A program made the translations under genes and the position numbers. DNA of 64,000 nt from Bacteroidales bacterium (GTDB lineage Bacteria > Bacteroidota > Bacteroidia > Bacteroidales > UBA932): contig JAGCUK010000017.1 of NCBI GenBank assembly GCA_017962925.1, positions 1 to 64,000 of the forward strand, read 5' to 3'. Position 1 is the first letter of the stretch. Each line of letters begins with the position of its first letter. The notes below the pieces were generated by a model. The model was not told the DNA's origin. It was given only the letters and a program-made list of their open reading frames with translations, and did no database searches. This document shows positions 35,517-45,660 of the stretch, in pieces.

Positions 35517-38500
35517 TTAATTTTCCCTGATTACAACATTCTTGACCTCCCAGCTGCAGTTCGGGTTGTTGCTGGTCATCGCGTGGGAAGCGTCGGAGGA
35601 TGAAGAGTACTTGAAGGCTATACGGATCTTCTTTCCGGCATACGGAGTAAGGTCAATAGCCGCAGGTACGTACTTATAGTCGGGGAACGGGTACTGCGTG
35701 GCTTCAGGCGATATATCGACCCATTTGTTGCCTGGAGTGCCAGCTGAACCGTCATAGTCGGAAGCCAGAATGAGCATCACCTTTGCAAATCCTGATTCTT
35801 TCATCTGCGCCGGATAGAGATGGTACGACGCAGCGTGCGAGAAGGTAAGTTTCGCGCTCCGTGATGCCGCAAGGTCTATCTCGGGAGATACCAGCCAGCT
35901 ATCGGTGTCGGCCCAAACGTCGTTCTCAGACTGGTCGTGCCAACCAATCGCATAGGCGCCGTAATTGTTTCTGGGATGGTTGTGCCATACGTCTGACTGA
36001 CTGTGGAATGTTGCATCTGCAGGTGAGACGCTCTGCCATTTGGATTCATAGTCGGTCATCAGCACAGCAGGCTGCTCAGGGTTCCTGCCGAGGAAGGTCT
36101 CGTTATGGAATACGGAGCCTGATTCTGCATATCCGGCAGTTACCGTAACCTGATAAGTAAGAACTCTGCTGTCGGCAACATAATCATCAGAAGGAGCTAT
36201 GGATGCGGTAGCGGTAATAGTGGCAGTGCCGGCGGAACCGGGATTCACATAATACACGCCTCCAGATTCACTAATACTTGCAACCGAGGTATTGCTGGAA
36301 GTATATGTAATGGTAATGGCGCCGGGCGAATTGTTTTCGCTCACGGCATAAATCGCCACCTGGGTGGGCGAAGCCCCTGTCTTGTAGATAGTTATAGGAC
36401 TGCGCGCCCAGTCGGCCACCAGGCCGGGAAGCTTCGCATTGGAGGCGGCGACGGTTACGGTGTAGCTAGCCGACGCTGCATTATATGCGCCATAGGCATC
36501 GCAACTTGCGGTAATGGTGGCAGTGCCCACGGCATGGCCAGTGACCACTCCCTTCGAGGATACTGTGGCAACCGAAGGATCGGAGGATGTATATGTAACC
36601 GCTGCACCGGAAATCGCGGTAGCCTCGTTCGTGCGGGACTCGACCGACTCATCCTCGTCATCTCCTGCCTTCACGACCAGCGATGAATACTGGAAGGAAA
36701 CCGAACCGGCAACCTTCTCATTCAGGAAACTGTCCTTATTGGTGAACACGTCCAGCACGTCGTCCTGGATGGAGAAGTGTCCGTCCGCCGAAGCGGGCAT
36801 GACCCACAACGTGGTTGCGCTTTGAGCGACCAAGGTCTTGAAATACGACGGGAAAGTCCTGTAACCGTCTACGGATGCGAGGGTGCTAGAGTATTCCTGC
36901 CAGGTAATAATGCGGGTAAAGTAGTAGTTGTTCCCCGATCTGCCAGGAATCTGCGTTTTACCGGTATTCACCGGCAGCAATATTCCAGACGTTGCATCCG
37001 GGTAGAGGGTGTTCTTTTCCTGCTCTATATAGAACTCCAGCGGGAACCGAGCTTCGGTGAGACCCGCAGGGATTTTTATGTCCACACGGCACGACTGTCC
37101 CTCAACGGCTGCAACATAATCCTGTACGTCCAAGAATAAATCGAATGGACGACGACGTGTAAAGACACAGGTACGGCTCAATGCAGGTTCTGCGGTGTTG
37201 TAGAACACGATGCTCTGCTTCCACACCATACCCTTTCGGAGATTAAGATCGTAAGGATCGGCGAAGTTTACGATAACCCTGGTCCAGCCCACCCAGTCCT
37301 TATCGGGATCTGAAGAAGTCACTACGCCGTCAAAATTCACACCGGTGATAAGGTCACCGTCGCGCCCCACGAGGTTGGTCTTCTTATAAGTATGGGATAT
37401 TCCATAATTGTCAGAACCGTCGGTGTCCCAGTTCCATTCTCCGTTTGCAAACACACTGTTACGCAGATACACGGTATCAATGCGCCCGGTGGTAAGCAGG
37501 CGGTCGGTGGCGCTAATGTAAAGGCGCTCGTTTCCGTTTGAGATATTGGTAAGCGCCATCGCCATCGTGGACGACTCGAAGTTGTTCATGGCGATTGAGT
37601 TTACGGCCTCATATATAGTTGAAGCTCCCTTCTCGGCCACGCTGCCGATACTTAGAGTAAATTGGAAATTCCTAAGTATGTTATAGTAGGTGTTGACTCC
37701 GTCTTTCTTGTAAACGAAGTCGGCCTTGTAGTAGCAGACTTCTGGTTCGTTATTGCCTTCAGTCCATTCTGCCTTAATAATCATGAACGGATTCTCATCA
37801 GCTTCGCGGAAGGGGCATTCGTAAAGGAAATCCTCCCCGCTCGGAGCCAGGAACGGGAAAGCAGCATCAGTGGTTCCGCCCGAATTGTATAGCGAAGAAT
37901 AATCTTCGAATTCCACAGCACCGTTCATGAAGCCTGTGTACGGGGGAATGTCAATAGTTGTATTTCCTACAGTTGCCGTGAAGCCATTTGTAATGTCGGA
38001 ATACGGATTATTTCCACCCAGCAAGTCGTAGTGAGCAAAGCAGTCGGGATTGGAAATCTCTATAGGAACATTATCTTTGATAATTGTGGCAAGCTCCGGA
38101 CTATTGGAATTAAAAGGGGCTATCGTGCCAGTCTTCGGTACATTAAAGACCTTATACCCCGTAATATTAATGCTTTTACCAGTCGGCGCTGTTGCACCGC
38201 TCACGTTCAGCGTAACCTTGGCATAGTTGCGTATGAGCTTTATGCCTTTCATGTCTGTTTGTTCCGTCAGGAAAAGGAAAGTCTTGCGACCAAAGAAGGC
38301 TTCTTCGTTATCGCTGATTTTCATAGCCTCCGACAGAGCCATGCCAGCCTCCGAGCGCCTGTTCGCGCGCAGGAGGTCGTTTTTGGAAGCGTCGCTGACT
38401 GCTATGAACTCCACGTAGCGGGTGCCCGCTTCCAACCTGGTGAGAGTCACGTGGAAAGTAGTGAGATAATTGCTGCCGCTGCCAGCCGGCTCGAAATGGT

Positions 38501-38780
38501 CGGACGGATTGTCTTTGGTGCCGGGGAAAGCCTCCTTTATCTCCGTCATCATATCGGATTCATCGAACACTGCCACAAAGAGCCTCTTGATGCCGGGAAT
38601 TTCCTGCATGGACTTGGTCCACGGGTGGTCAAGAGCTATGGGAACGTCGATACTTCCATCAATTGTGACCTGGTCGCCGGGCTCACTCTCCACTACACGG
38701 GGCACGAGTTCCTCCCTCACGCACGAAGCGAGCAGAAGGGCGGCGAGCACTATATGTAAAATGTTGCGCAATGTCTTCAT
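35517..38780 (-). CDS. Giant fimbrial adhesin-like lipoprotein E' with BIG2 domains
   Basis: 1087 residues, lipobox LLLASC. Counterpart of E: N-terminal module with IKRLFVAVFDESDMMTEIKE and FHVTLTRLEAGTRYVEFIAV, two BIG2-like domains at about 692-780 (VTYTSSDPSVATVSSKGVVT) and 795-885, and a C-terminal jelly-roll-like domain (DSWLVSPEIDLAASRSAKLT). The last gene of operon A'-E'; it converges on the recombinase with 21 bp between the stops. Probable alternative tip adhesin; binding target unknown. Confidence 0.75.
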   Translation of the reverse strand: MKTLRNILHIVLAALLLASCVREELVPRVVESEPGDQVTIDGSIDVPIALDHPWTKSMQEIPGIKRLFVAVFDESDMMTEIKEAFPGTKDNPSDHFEPAGSGSNYLTTFHVTLTRLEAGTRYVEFIAVSDASKNDLLRANRRSEAGMALSEAMKISDNEEAFFGRKTFLFLTEQTDMKGIKLIRNYAKVTLNVSGATAPTGKSINITGYKVFNVPKTGTIAPFNSNSPELATIIKDNVPIEISNPDCFAHYDLLGGNNPYSDITNGFTATVGNTTIDIPPYTGFMNGAVEFEDYSSLYNSGGTTDAAFPFLAPSGEDFLYECPFREADENPFMIIKAEWTEGNNEPEVCYYKADFVYKKDGVNTYYNILRNFQFTLSIGSVAEKGASTIYEAVNSIAMNNFESSTMAMALTNISNGNERLYISATDRLLTTGRIDTVYLRNSVFANGEWNWDTDGSDNYGISHTYKKTNLVGRDGDLITGVNFDGVVTSSDPDKDWVGWTRVIVNFADPYDLNLRKGMVWKQSIVFYNTAEPALSRTCVFTRRRPFDLFLDVQDYVAAVEGQSCRVDIKIPAGLTEARFPLEFYIEQEKNTLYPDATSGILLPVNTGKTQIPGRSGNNYYFTRIITWQEYSSTLASVDGYRTFPSYFKTLVAQSATTLWVMPASADGHFSIQDDVLDVFTNKDSFLNEKVAGSVSFQYSSLVVKAGDDEDESVESRTNEATAISGAAVTYTSSDPSVATVSSKGVVTGHAVGTATITASCDAYGAYNAASASYTVTVAASNAKLPGLVADWARSPITIYKTGASPTQVAIYAVSENNSPGAITITYTSSNTSVASISESGGVYYVNPGSAGTATITATASIAPSDDYVADSRVLTYQVTVTAGYAESGSVFHNETFLGRNPEQPAVLMTDYESKWQSVSPADATFHSQSDVWHNHPRNNYGAYAIGWHDQSENDVWADTDSWLVSPEIDLAASRSAKLTFSHAASYHLYPAQMKESGFAKVMLILASDYDGSAGTPGNKWVDISPEATQYPFPDYKYVPAAIDLTPYAGKKIRIAFKYSSSSDASHAMTSNNPNCSWEVKNVVIREN

Positions 38781-38791
38781 GGTAGTGAGGT

Positions 38792-41374
38792 TTAAGGCAT
38801 GGGGGTATAGGTGTATGCGGCCGCCTCTACAGGGTCATCGCCCCAGTACCAGGCATCGTAGACGCAGCGGGCAGCGCCTTTACGGGCAGGGTAATCATTG
38901 CTGTAAAGCTTCCGTTGGTTCATGAAGTAACCACTAGCTGTCCAATAGTATGAACTGGTAGTCGAGGTATTGAACAGCGTGCTGATGGTATTGTCCTCCT
39001 GGCGTTCGATAAGGAACATCATCTCGGCTTCCGTGGGAAGACGCCAGCGCCCTGCGGGATAGCCCCCTTCCTGATAAGTGGCGCAGCGCTTCTGGGCTTG
39101 CTCGAAGGTTACACCATAACTTGCGGACTGAGACAAATAACTGGAACTAATGAGGATATATGGGGCGATAATATTGTTGTCGACATGATCCTCCGTTGCT
39201 ATCTGGATTTTGTCGGCATCAGAATCCCAAGCCTTGGTGGTAACTCTACTTGAATTATATCTCCAATAGCTGTTATATTTATTGTTTGGTTCGCCCATCC
39301 CAGTTAGGTAGTCTACCAGTTTGGGATTGCCCGTAAAACTGTTGTTTGTCCGGGGATCGCCTATGCGGTATTCGAATTCCTGCCCGATATTATCAACAGT
39401 CTGAGCACTGGCGGATGTGCTGTGGCCTATGTCTACGGTGTATGAGTGGTAACTGTCAGAGAAAGCGGAAAGTTTGATGCCGGTAATGTCATAAAGGGAG
39501 AGGTCTGTGCTTCCAGGGGTGGAGTATAAATTACCATAAGGAGTCATCACCATGCCCGCATATGTGCCATTGGTAATATTTCCATTGTTTGTCCCAGTAC
39601 TAGTTTCAATGCCGAGATACCAATATGAATCTTTAGTAGTAGTACTAGGTGTTTGGAAATACGAAACGCTCTTGTAATAGCCCGACCATGCGCTAAAGTT
39701 GTTACCCGTGAATGCATACGCATTAGTAAACGGTGCTCCGCCGCCTGTCTTCATAACATGGCGGAAATACCCATCAACGAAGGCATTGTCACCGTTTTTC
39801 ATAAGCACGTACAGCGGAGGATATTGAATGATTTCCACATCTTCGTGAAGGCCGTCATTGTTCTGGATACGCACCTTTATGTAATACTCCACGAAGATTT
39901 TCTGGCTTCCGTCGTTATTGTACAAATTGTGGGTGACCCGTACTTTACCCTGACTGATGTCGACGCTGATTGCTGAGGAATTGGTATTGGAGTCGTTTGT
40001 AATCGCGCTGCCGGTGCGGACAATCTGGTTCTTGCCGCCGTTCTTGTAGTCGTAGTATCTCACCTCAATCACCTTAGTGTTGTTAGCGTTGAGGGTAGAA
40101 GACGAGAGGTAGTCGAACTCGGCATAGTTCTCGTTGTTGAGAATTATCTTCGTAGGCTCCACAACCAGGTAGCTCTGCGACTCGAAAGTGCCCACAACTG
40201 GGACACCAGACTCCACGCCGGCACCCTCCTTAAACCAGGGTGTAATGGCGTAGGTGCAATTCTGGATGTCCACGCTTTGTATCTTGTCGGCACCGCCAAG
40301 GGTATTGATCTCGACGAAGGTGCGGTAGTAACGGTTGCGAAGGAACCATGAATCCACCAGGTTAGCGCTGAGCTGATAATAGCGCGAAGCGGGCGGCGCC
40401 GCTCCTTCTGCATCGATGTACCAAGGGACGTCGATTATGTACTGGGTAGCATGGTCGTGAATGTCTTTCCACGAACATGGATATGAATAGAAGGGCTCGC
40501 AACTGTATTTATAGCTGCCTAATTCTGCTTCGGAAATCTCAGTATAGACTGCCTTTTCTGGCGTGCCTGCCGTGGCTGTGGAATAGTCGGTGACATCCCG
40601 CTCCGAATAGTCGAAATAATCGGAACCGTCGTTTGCCGGGGAATACGGAGCATCGATTCGGGTGCGCTTCATGCCATTCACGAGATAGACCTTCATGTGG
40701 GCAAGGTCCGGTTTCCAGGTTTGATGGGTGTTGGGGTCTTCAAGCGATTCAATCACCTTAAAGAAGAGCTGGGCCTTGGCGGCCACCCTGAGCATAGGAA
40801 TCCTGCCGGAAGCTTTGCCCTCCGAAAGGGTTACGGTATAACCTGCCTCATCGGTATCGGAACCACCATCGCGGGAGTACATTACAAAACTACCCTGAAT
40901 GGTCTGGGTGCTGAAGTCGCGCTCGATCAGTTGCTGTTTGAGGGCGGGAATGGAAGTATCGCTGTAAGAGAGACTTGCATTGGCAATAACGAACACCTTG
41001 CAGGTTCCCTCCACGGTACCACCAAATATGGCCTCCGCCTGGGTGGCATTAAGTCGGATTGTAGTCTTGTAGAGATTGTCGTTGCCTGCCACCTGTTCCA
41101 CCGTGCGTCCGATCACCGAGTGAACTGCGTTGGAAGTAGTGGCCCCCTGTCCTTCGGGGTAGAAGAATATATCTACCGAGCTTATCTTGTTCTCGTTGTA
41201 TGCGGTTACGCTGGAAGAGGTGGCTTTGGTGAGCGGAACGCCGCTGCCTGAATTAAAGTACAGCACTATGCCGTCTTTGTCAGCGAGACCGGTCTCAAGC
41301 CTCTCGGATGTGCATCCGCCAAGCAACAGTGTGAATGCGGCGGACAGGATTATGTATGGTAGAACTTTTCTCAT
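38792..41374 (-). CDS. Large surface lipoprotein D', counterpart of D
   Basis: 860 residues from the ATG at 41374 (MRKVLPYIIL), chosen over the ATG at 41386, which overlaps C', because D starts the same way. Lipobox LLGGC. Shares with D the segments VDIFFYPEGQ, VIGRTVEQV, EAIFGGTVEGTCKVFVIANA and RCATYQEGGYPAGRWRLPTE. The centre has AT-richer codon use than the ends. FimB/Mfa2- or DUF4906-like; candidate tip or anchor component of the second pilus variant. Confidence 0.72.
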   Translation of the reverse strand: MRKVLPYIILSAAFTLLLGGCTSERLETGLADKDGIVLYFNSGSGVPLTKATSSSVTAYNENKISSVDIFFYPEGQGATTSNAVHSVIGRTVEQVAGNDNLYKTTIRLNATQAEAIFGGTVEGTCKVFVIANASLSYSDTSIPALKQQLIERDFSTQTIQGSFVMYSRDGGSDTDEAGYTVTLSEGKASGRIPMLRVAAKAQLFFKVIESLEDPNTHQTWKPDLAHMKVYLVNGMKRTRIDAPYSPANDGSDYFDYSERDVTDYSTATAGTPEKAVYTEISEAELGSYKYSCEPFYSYPCSWKDIHDHATQYIIDVPWYIDAEGAAPPASRYYQLSANLVDSWFLRNRYYRTFVEINTLGGADKIQSVDIQNCTYAITPWFKEGAGVESGVPVVGTFESQSYLVVEPTKIILNNENYAEFDYLSSSTLNANNTKVIEVRYYDYKNGGKNQIVRTGSAITNDSNTNSSAISVDISQGKVRVTHNLYNNDGSQKIFVEYYIKVRIQNNDGLHEDVEIIQYPPLYVLMKNGDNAFVDGYFRHVMKTGGGAPFTNAYAFTGNNFSAWSGYYKSVSYFQTPSTTTKDSYWYLGIETSTGTNNGNITNGTYAGMVMTPYGNLYSTPGSTDLSLYDITGIKLSAFSDSYHSYTVDIGHSTSASAQTVDNIGQEFEYRIGDPRTNNSFTGNPKLVDYLTGMGEPNNKYNSYWRYNSSRVTTKAWDSDADKIQIATEDHVDNNIIAPYILISSSYLSQSASYGVTFEQAQKRCATYQEGGYPAGRWRLPTEAEMMFLIERQEDNTISTLFNTSTTSSYYWTASGYFMNQRKLYSNDYPARKGAARCVYDAWYWGDDPVEAAAYTYTPMP

Positions 41375-41375
41375 G

Positions 41376-43355
41376 TCAGTTTGCATTCTGTACTACGGTC
41401 CACTCCTGAATACGTTTCGTGGTGTTGTTGTAATACTGGTTGATGAGGTTCAGGGGCACCACAGCTTCAAGGGGAGTAGCGTTGTTGTCAAAAGTGAAAC
41501 GCAGGGTGGCAGCGTTGATCTTGGGTGCTTCCAGATTACGGGCCTGGATGTAGATTTCATTGTATACATTCTCACCAAGTTCGCCGTAGAGCTCATCAAG
41601 TTCGGTGCCGTCGGGGTATGTGAGGGGCACACCGTTCTTGTCGGTGAAATGGAAGCCGTCCGTGCCATTCCCTTCGGGGCTGGGTCGCAGTTCTGCCATC
41701 CAACGCACGTACTTGCCGCCTCTAGCCCTGAAGGTGAACTTGCCAACGCGGTTGTTTATGTACACCAGATTGTCTATGCGGTAGTCAATCCATTCGGAGT
41801 CGAAGGTGAGCCAGTCGATCACTTCGTAATCGTCCTCGCTGTAGGAGTAGGTGCGGTTGAGGACCTCCCATGGTTGCACCTCGAATTCGAGGTCGACGTC
41901 TGTTCCGTTGCCCTTCAGCAGGAGGTTGATGTTGTAGGATCGCCCGGCCTCGAGGTTGGCGGATATGGTTTTCGTGACGGTGGTACCGTTACTGTTCGCT
42001 CCCTCGTAGACGGTCCACCATTCGTCGGTGCCGAACCATCCAGAATCATCTCTGTGATAATAAAAGGTGACCTTATGATACTTTACAGTCACCTTAAGAC
42101 TGCCGGAACCTGGGATGGCGTAGAGCCTGTTGCCTGTGCTGCCCATAAGGGTTTGGGGCTCGGTGGTCAAGCCAGTAATAGAGGTGCGCCTGCCAAGGAG
42201 TGTGCTGTAATTGGTTTTGTTATTGGAAGCGTTATATGTATTGTTTGCGTCTTTTACATATTTTATATCATTGCCGAAGATGGTGGAGGTGAAATTGTAC
42301 TTCACATTGCCGTCTTTGCCGTTCCATTCTGGAGAATTGGCGTCAGTGGTATTGTCGAGTGAGAGGGTAGCGCTGTTCTTGAGAAGTCCATCATCGGATG
42401 ACACTTCTACAGACTCCACGAGGTATACGGTCTTGCGGGGGACATTGGTAGTAGTAGACCCTCCTCCCCATCCTCCTCCTGAAGTATAAGACTCTACATA
42501 ATAAGTGTCAAAATTGCTGATATTAGTTGGATTCTCCGTCGGTAAAACCTCGGCGGCAATCGTAAAGCTAAGCTTCGAAAGTGCGTGGCGGAACCTAAAC
42601 TTCACCGTGTTCTTATCGTGCTCAGCGGTGTTGGAGGCCGGCCGCTGGAAGTCCTTATAGGGATAGCCCGTCGACTGCACGCCCCAGAGCAGGTCTTTCT
42701 GGATGCCATCGCCAAACGTACTGTTCGCTACGGTAACGGTATAGGTGCTGCCGCTCTGGCTCGCCCCTCCCTGCCCATTCGTGAACAGCTGGTAGTTGAT
42801 GGTAGGCACCGCACCTTTTGAGGCGGTTGTAACCCTGTATCCAGAACCGGCGGTGCCGTTACTGCTGTTCCAAATATTCCAGGGCGCATAGGCGAAGAAT
42901 GTCGTTTTCTCGCTCTGCCGCATGGGCCAGTACTCCTTGTATTTCCAGGTGCTTTGATCGCCACTGTTGTAGCCGGGATACCCAGGTCCGTAATAAATCC
43001 ACAAACTACTCCCCGTACTCACCCACTTATTTGCACCGGTCTTGCTATTGTCGAAAGTGTAGTCGTTGCCGTGCCATACTTTGCGGTCCTCCAGCACCAC
43101 GCCTTTCACGCTGGACGCTCCAGTGTAGTTCGCAGCCTCAGTGTAATATGCGTAAACGCCGAACCCGTTGGTTTTTAGGTAGTCCAGATCGACGTTGACA
43201 GCTTTGCTCATGGGCTCCCAGTCTTCGGGAAGTGATGGTGTGAAATCAATGGCATCAGTCCCACCGGGTATGACAACCCGCGCGCGCGGTTCTTTTTCAC
43301 AGGAAACGAGAAACGCGAGCAGGGCTAATGAGAATATGGCTATGATTCTTTTCAT
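41376..43355 (-). CDS. Large fimbrillin-like lipoprotein C', counterpart of C
   Basis: 659 residues, lipobox FLVSC (Cys19). Shares with C the blocks NGFGVYAYYTEAANY, YKEYWPMRQSEKTTFFAYAP, QKDLLWGVQSTGYPY, FRFRHALSKLSFTI, VYINNRVGKFTF and the C-terminus TTKRIQEWTVVQNAN. It contains a Gly/Ser/Thr-rich loop around residue 300 (SGGGWGGGSTTT). The start overlaps the B' stop (ATGA). Confidence 0.75.
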   Translation of the reverse strand: MKRIIAIFSLALLAFLVSCEKEPRARVVIPGGTDAIDFTPSLPEDWEPMSKAVNVDLDYLKTNGFGVYAYYTEAANYTGASSVKGVVLEDRKVWHGNDYTFDNSKTGANKWVSTGSSLWIYYGPGYPGYNSGDQSTWKYKEYWPMRQSEKTTFFAYAPWNIWNSSNGTAGSGYRVTTASKGAVPTINYQLFTNGQGGASQSGSTYTVTVANSTFGDGIQKDLLWGVQSTGYPYKDFQRPASNTAEHDKNTVKFRFRHALSKLSFTIAAEVLPTENPTNISNFDTYYVESYTSGGGWGGGSTTTNVPRKTVYLVESVEVSSDDGLLKNSATLSLDNTTDANSPEWNGKDGNVKYNFTSTIFGNDIKYVKDANNTYNASNNKTNYSTLLGRRTSITGLTTEPQTLMGSTGNRLYAIPGSGSLKVTVKYHKVTFYYHRDDSGWFGTDEWWTVYEGANSNGTTVTKTISANLEAGRSYNINLLLKGNGTDVDLEFEVQPWEVLNRTYSYSEDDYEVIDWLTFDSEWIDYRIDNLVYINNRVGKFTFRARGGKYVRWMAELRPSPEGNGTDGFHFTDKNGVPLTYPDGTELDELYGELGENVYNEIYIQARNLEAPKINAATLRFTFDNNATPLEAVVPLNLINQYYNNTTKRIQEWTVVQNAN

Positions 43356-44518
43356 CAGTCTCCAAGAAGAATTTGGCCGTTTCCTTCAGTCCAGTCCGTA
43401 ACAACAGCATCGAACTTGATTTCATTAAGGCTTACGGTAATGTTGAACGTGTATATCTTGTTGGCTTCGAACCTTTCGATTTTGCCTTTCAGGTAGGCGA
43501 AGAGGGTGTTTCCTCCATAGGAGTAGCCCTCGTTTCCGGTAGTGCTCCTCGCGAGGTCAAATGAAACCTCGAGACGTTCGGTTTCTGACACCGTGTGAGG
43601 GATCACGAGCAGGAAGTTGGAAGAGCCTGTCGTATACTGGGGGACCTCCATTTTGGAGTCCCTGGCCACGACGTTACCGCCGACGAGCTCCTCTATAGTC
43701 GACGAAATACTAGTCCAACTAAATGTGCAGGTAGCGAGGCCATTAGCCGCAGGTTCACCCGGGGCAGGGGCACAGTTACCAGCGACCGGGAAACCGTAGA
43801 AAGCACACTTAAACGTTTCCTCGTCTGGGATGATGAGAGGGTTCTCACTTGTTACCTTAATAGTATTAATGCGCACCTGAGCGAGCTGATGATGGAAGGT
43901 GAATCGCACCTTGCCTTCATCGGCGGGAGCCGAACCGGTGAGCACGCCACCAGGCTTGCTCTGGTTCATGCAAAGGTCAGACACCATGAAGTCAACCTGC
44001 TTAGTATGATCCTCGCTGCAGCGGAAGCGCAGGGACCCCATGCCGTTGCTGTCTTTAGTGAGGTCAGACTTAATTGTAAACCCAGTGTCGCCCGTATCGT
44101 AGGGATAGTATGCGAAGAAGGAAATGGTTTCTTTGCTGTTCTTGGGCCAGTAGCGTTTAGGAGAATATGTGCAACTGTATACCCCACCGCTCTCGCTCAC
44201 GTCAACCTTCTGGTTGTTCATGAGGTTGGGGTGATTTGGGTTGGAATCGGCCCAGGTGCCCGTAGATCCACCGTTTTCAGGATGGAAGAAACCAAACACG
44301 CCGAACGAACTGCCATCTGGAAGATGTGTCTGTCCTGAATCTATGAATGAACTGCCGGCCTTTGTGGGATTCCAGCCGTTGTCGTTCCCACTTCCCTGCG
44401 CCAGACGCGGGGTGTAAGAATCAAAAACGAGAGGGACGAGTTCGGAGTCGATTACCTCGGTCTTCGAACAAGCGGCCAGGGCGGCGAGGGTCAATATGCA
44501 GCAAAGGAACTTCTTCAT
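43355..44518 (-). CDS. Fimbrillin family lipoprotein B', counterpart of B
   Basis: 387 residues, lipobox ALAAC (Cys17). Blocks: LPDGSSFGVFGFFHPE, YSPKRYWPKNSKETISFFAY, KQVDFMVSDLCMNQSK, FTFHHQLAQVRINT and NEIKFDAVVTDWTEGN, each paired with B. The start overlaps the A' stop (TAATG) and the stop overlaps the C' start, so the minus-strand operon is tightly coupled. Confidence 0.83.
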   Translation of the reverse strand: MKKFLCCILTLAALAACSKTEVIDSELVPLVFDSYTPRLAQGSGNDNGWNPTKAGSSFIDSGQTHLPDGSSFGVFGFFHPENGGSTGTWADSNPNHPNLMNNQKVDVSESGGVYSCTYSPKRYWPKNSKETISFFAYYPYDTGDTGFTIKSDLTKDSNGMGSLRFRCSEDHTKQVDFMVSDLCMNQSKPGGVLTGSAPADEGKVRFTFHHQLAQVRINTIKVTSENPLIIPDEETFKCAFYGFPVAGNCAPAPGEPAANGLATCTFSWTSISSTIEELVGGNVVARDSKMEVPQYTTGSSNFLLVIPHTVSETERLEVSFDLARSTTGNEGYSYGGNTLFAYLKGKIERFEANKIYTFNITVSLNEIKFDAVVTDWTEGNGQILLGD

Positions 44519-45660
44519 TACAGGTCAGTGTTAATTGTGATGTCCCATGCGGGGGATTCCACCGCTTCACTGAACTCGATGGTGTCGAGAGTGACACTGA
44601 TGGTGTAAAGGTAGGACTTTCCAGGGGCGAAAGCCAGAATGTCGTTGGCGTGGTTGACGTCATCGATATACTTGAGTTTGGCTGTGCCGGTATTGCTGGA
44701 ATACTGAATAGGGTCGCTGCCGTCTGCGGCTGCGATGGTCATGTTGAAGGTGATGTCGAGGTAGGGCTCAAGAGAGGCGTCTCCGTTATTCACCAGGCTT
44801 TGAGGCATGAGGATAAAGGCCGCGGAGGACGACGTGATATCAGTCACACTGCAGGTACTTGTGCCCCGGTCTCCGGTAACCGTCCAGTCATACGCTCCTG
44901 CGGTGGCTGGAGTGAGGTTAGTCAGGGTGCCGCTCATGTATAGATTTCTTATAGTCATGTCTGTAACAGTGACGCTCACGCCCTCGGGGAGCGCGCCGAA
45001 ATTAAACCTGACGAGGCTAAGCGCATGCTTGAAATTAAGGTCCACGGTACCATCGACGGGGTCGCAGTTTGTGTAGGTCATGTCCCGATTCTCGAAACTA
45101 TCGAAAAGCAGGTCGGGCTGATCGTTGGTGTTGGCAGGGACCGTGTACTTTACGCGGGGAAGTCCGGTGGAGCTTGAATCATAACCAACAGTGCATGCGT
45201 CGTTTGAGTAAAGTTTCATTACACCGGAGTTATCTGTGGCATATACACTGTAGGGGTAGTATGCCCAGAAAGAAATGGTGTTTTCATAGTTTGCAGGCCA
45301 GTAGCGGAGTGGACTGTAGTTATAATTGGCGCCGTCGTAGGTAACTTCTTCATTGAACATAAAGTCTGGCTTCCATAGTTTGGTGGCGAGATCGGCCCAG
45401 ACGCCGGTGTAACTGTCTATGGTGCCGGGTTGGTAGTATGCCATAACGCCGAAGGAACTGCCCGTGGGCAGGACTGTGATGCCGGGGGCGACATAACTGT
45501 TGTCTGCCTTGATGCCGTTCGTGCTGCGCGATGCGTAGATGCTGAATAACATAGGCACGTCGCTCATCCCGCCGTCGCGGATTTCCGACTTGACACAAGA
45601 TGTGAGGCCCGACAACAGGATGCCGGCCAGAATCAGCTTATGTATCACGGTCTTAACCAT
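44518..45660 (-). CDS. Fimbrillin family lipoprotein A', counterpart of A
   Basis: 380 residues. It starts MVKTVIHKL from DNA identical to gene A, then diverges (ILAGILLSGLTSC versus MVAALMLVALWAC). Lipobox LTSC (Cys22). Shares NYNYSPLRYWPAN, ENTISFWAYYPYS, FKHALSLVRFNF and FILMPQSL with A. It is the first gene of the mirror operon A'-E'. It is preceded by the right inverted repeat and a strong hairpin, with no good promoter between hairpin and gene, so it may be silent in the orientation shown. Confidence 0.85.
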   Translation of the reverse strand: MVKTVIHKLILAGILLSGLTSCVKSEIRDGGMSDVPMLFSIYASRSTNGIKADNSYVAPGITVLPTGSSFGVMAYYQPGTIDSYTGVWADLATKLWKPDFMFNEEVTYDGANYNYSPLRYWPANYENTISFWAYYPYSVYATDNSGVMKLYSNDACTVGYDSSSTGLPRVKYTVPANTNDQPDLLFDSFENRDMTYTNCDPVDGTVDLNFKHALSLVRFNFGALPEGVSVTVTDMTIRNLYMSGTLTNLTPATAGAYDWTVTGDRGTSTCSVTDITSSSAAFILMPQSLVNNGDASLEPYLDITFNMTIAAADGSDPIQYSSNTGTAKLKYIDDVNHANDILAFAPGKSYLYTISVTLDTIEFSEAVESPAWDITINTDL

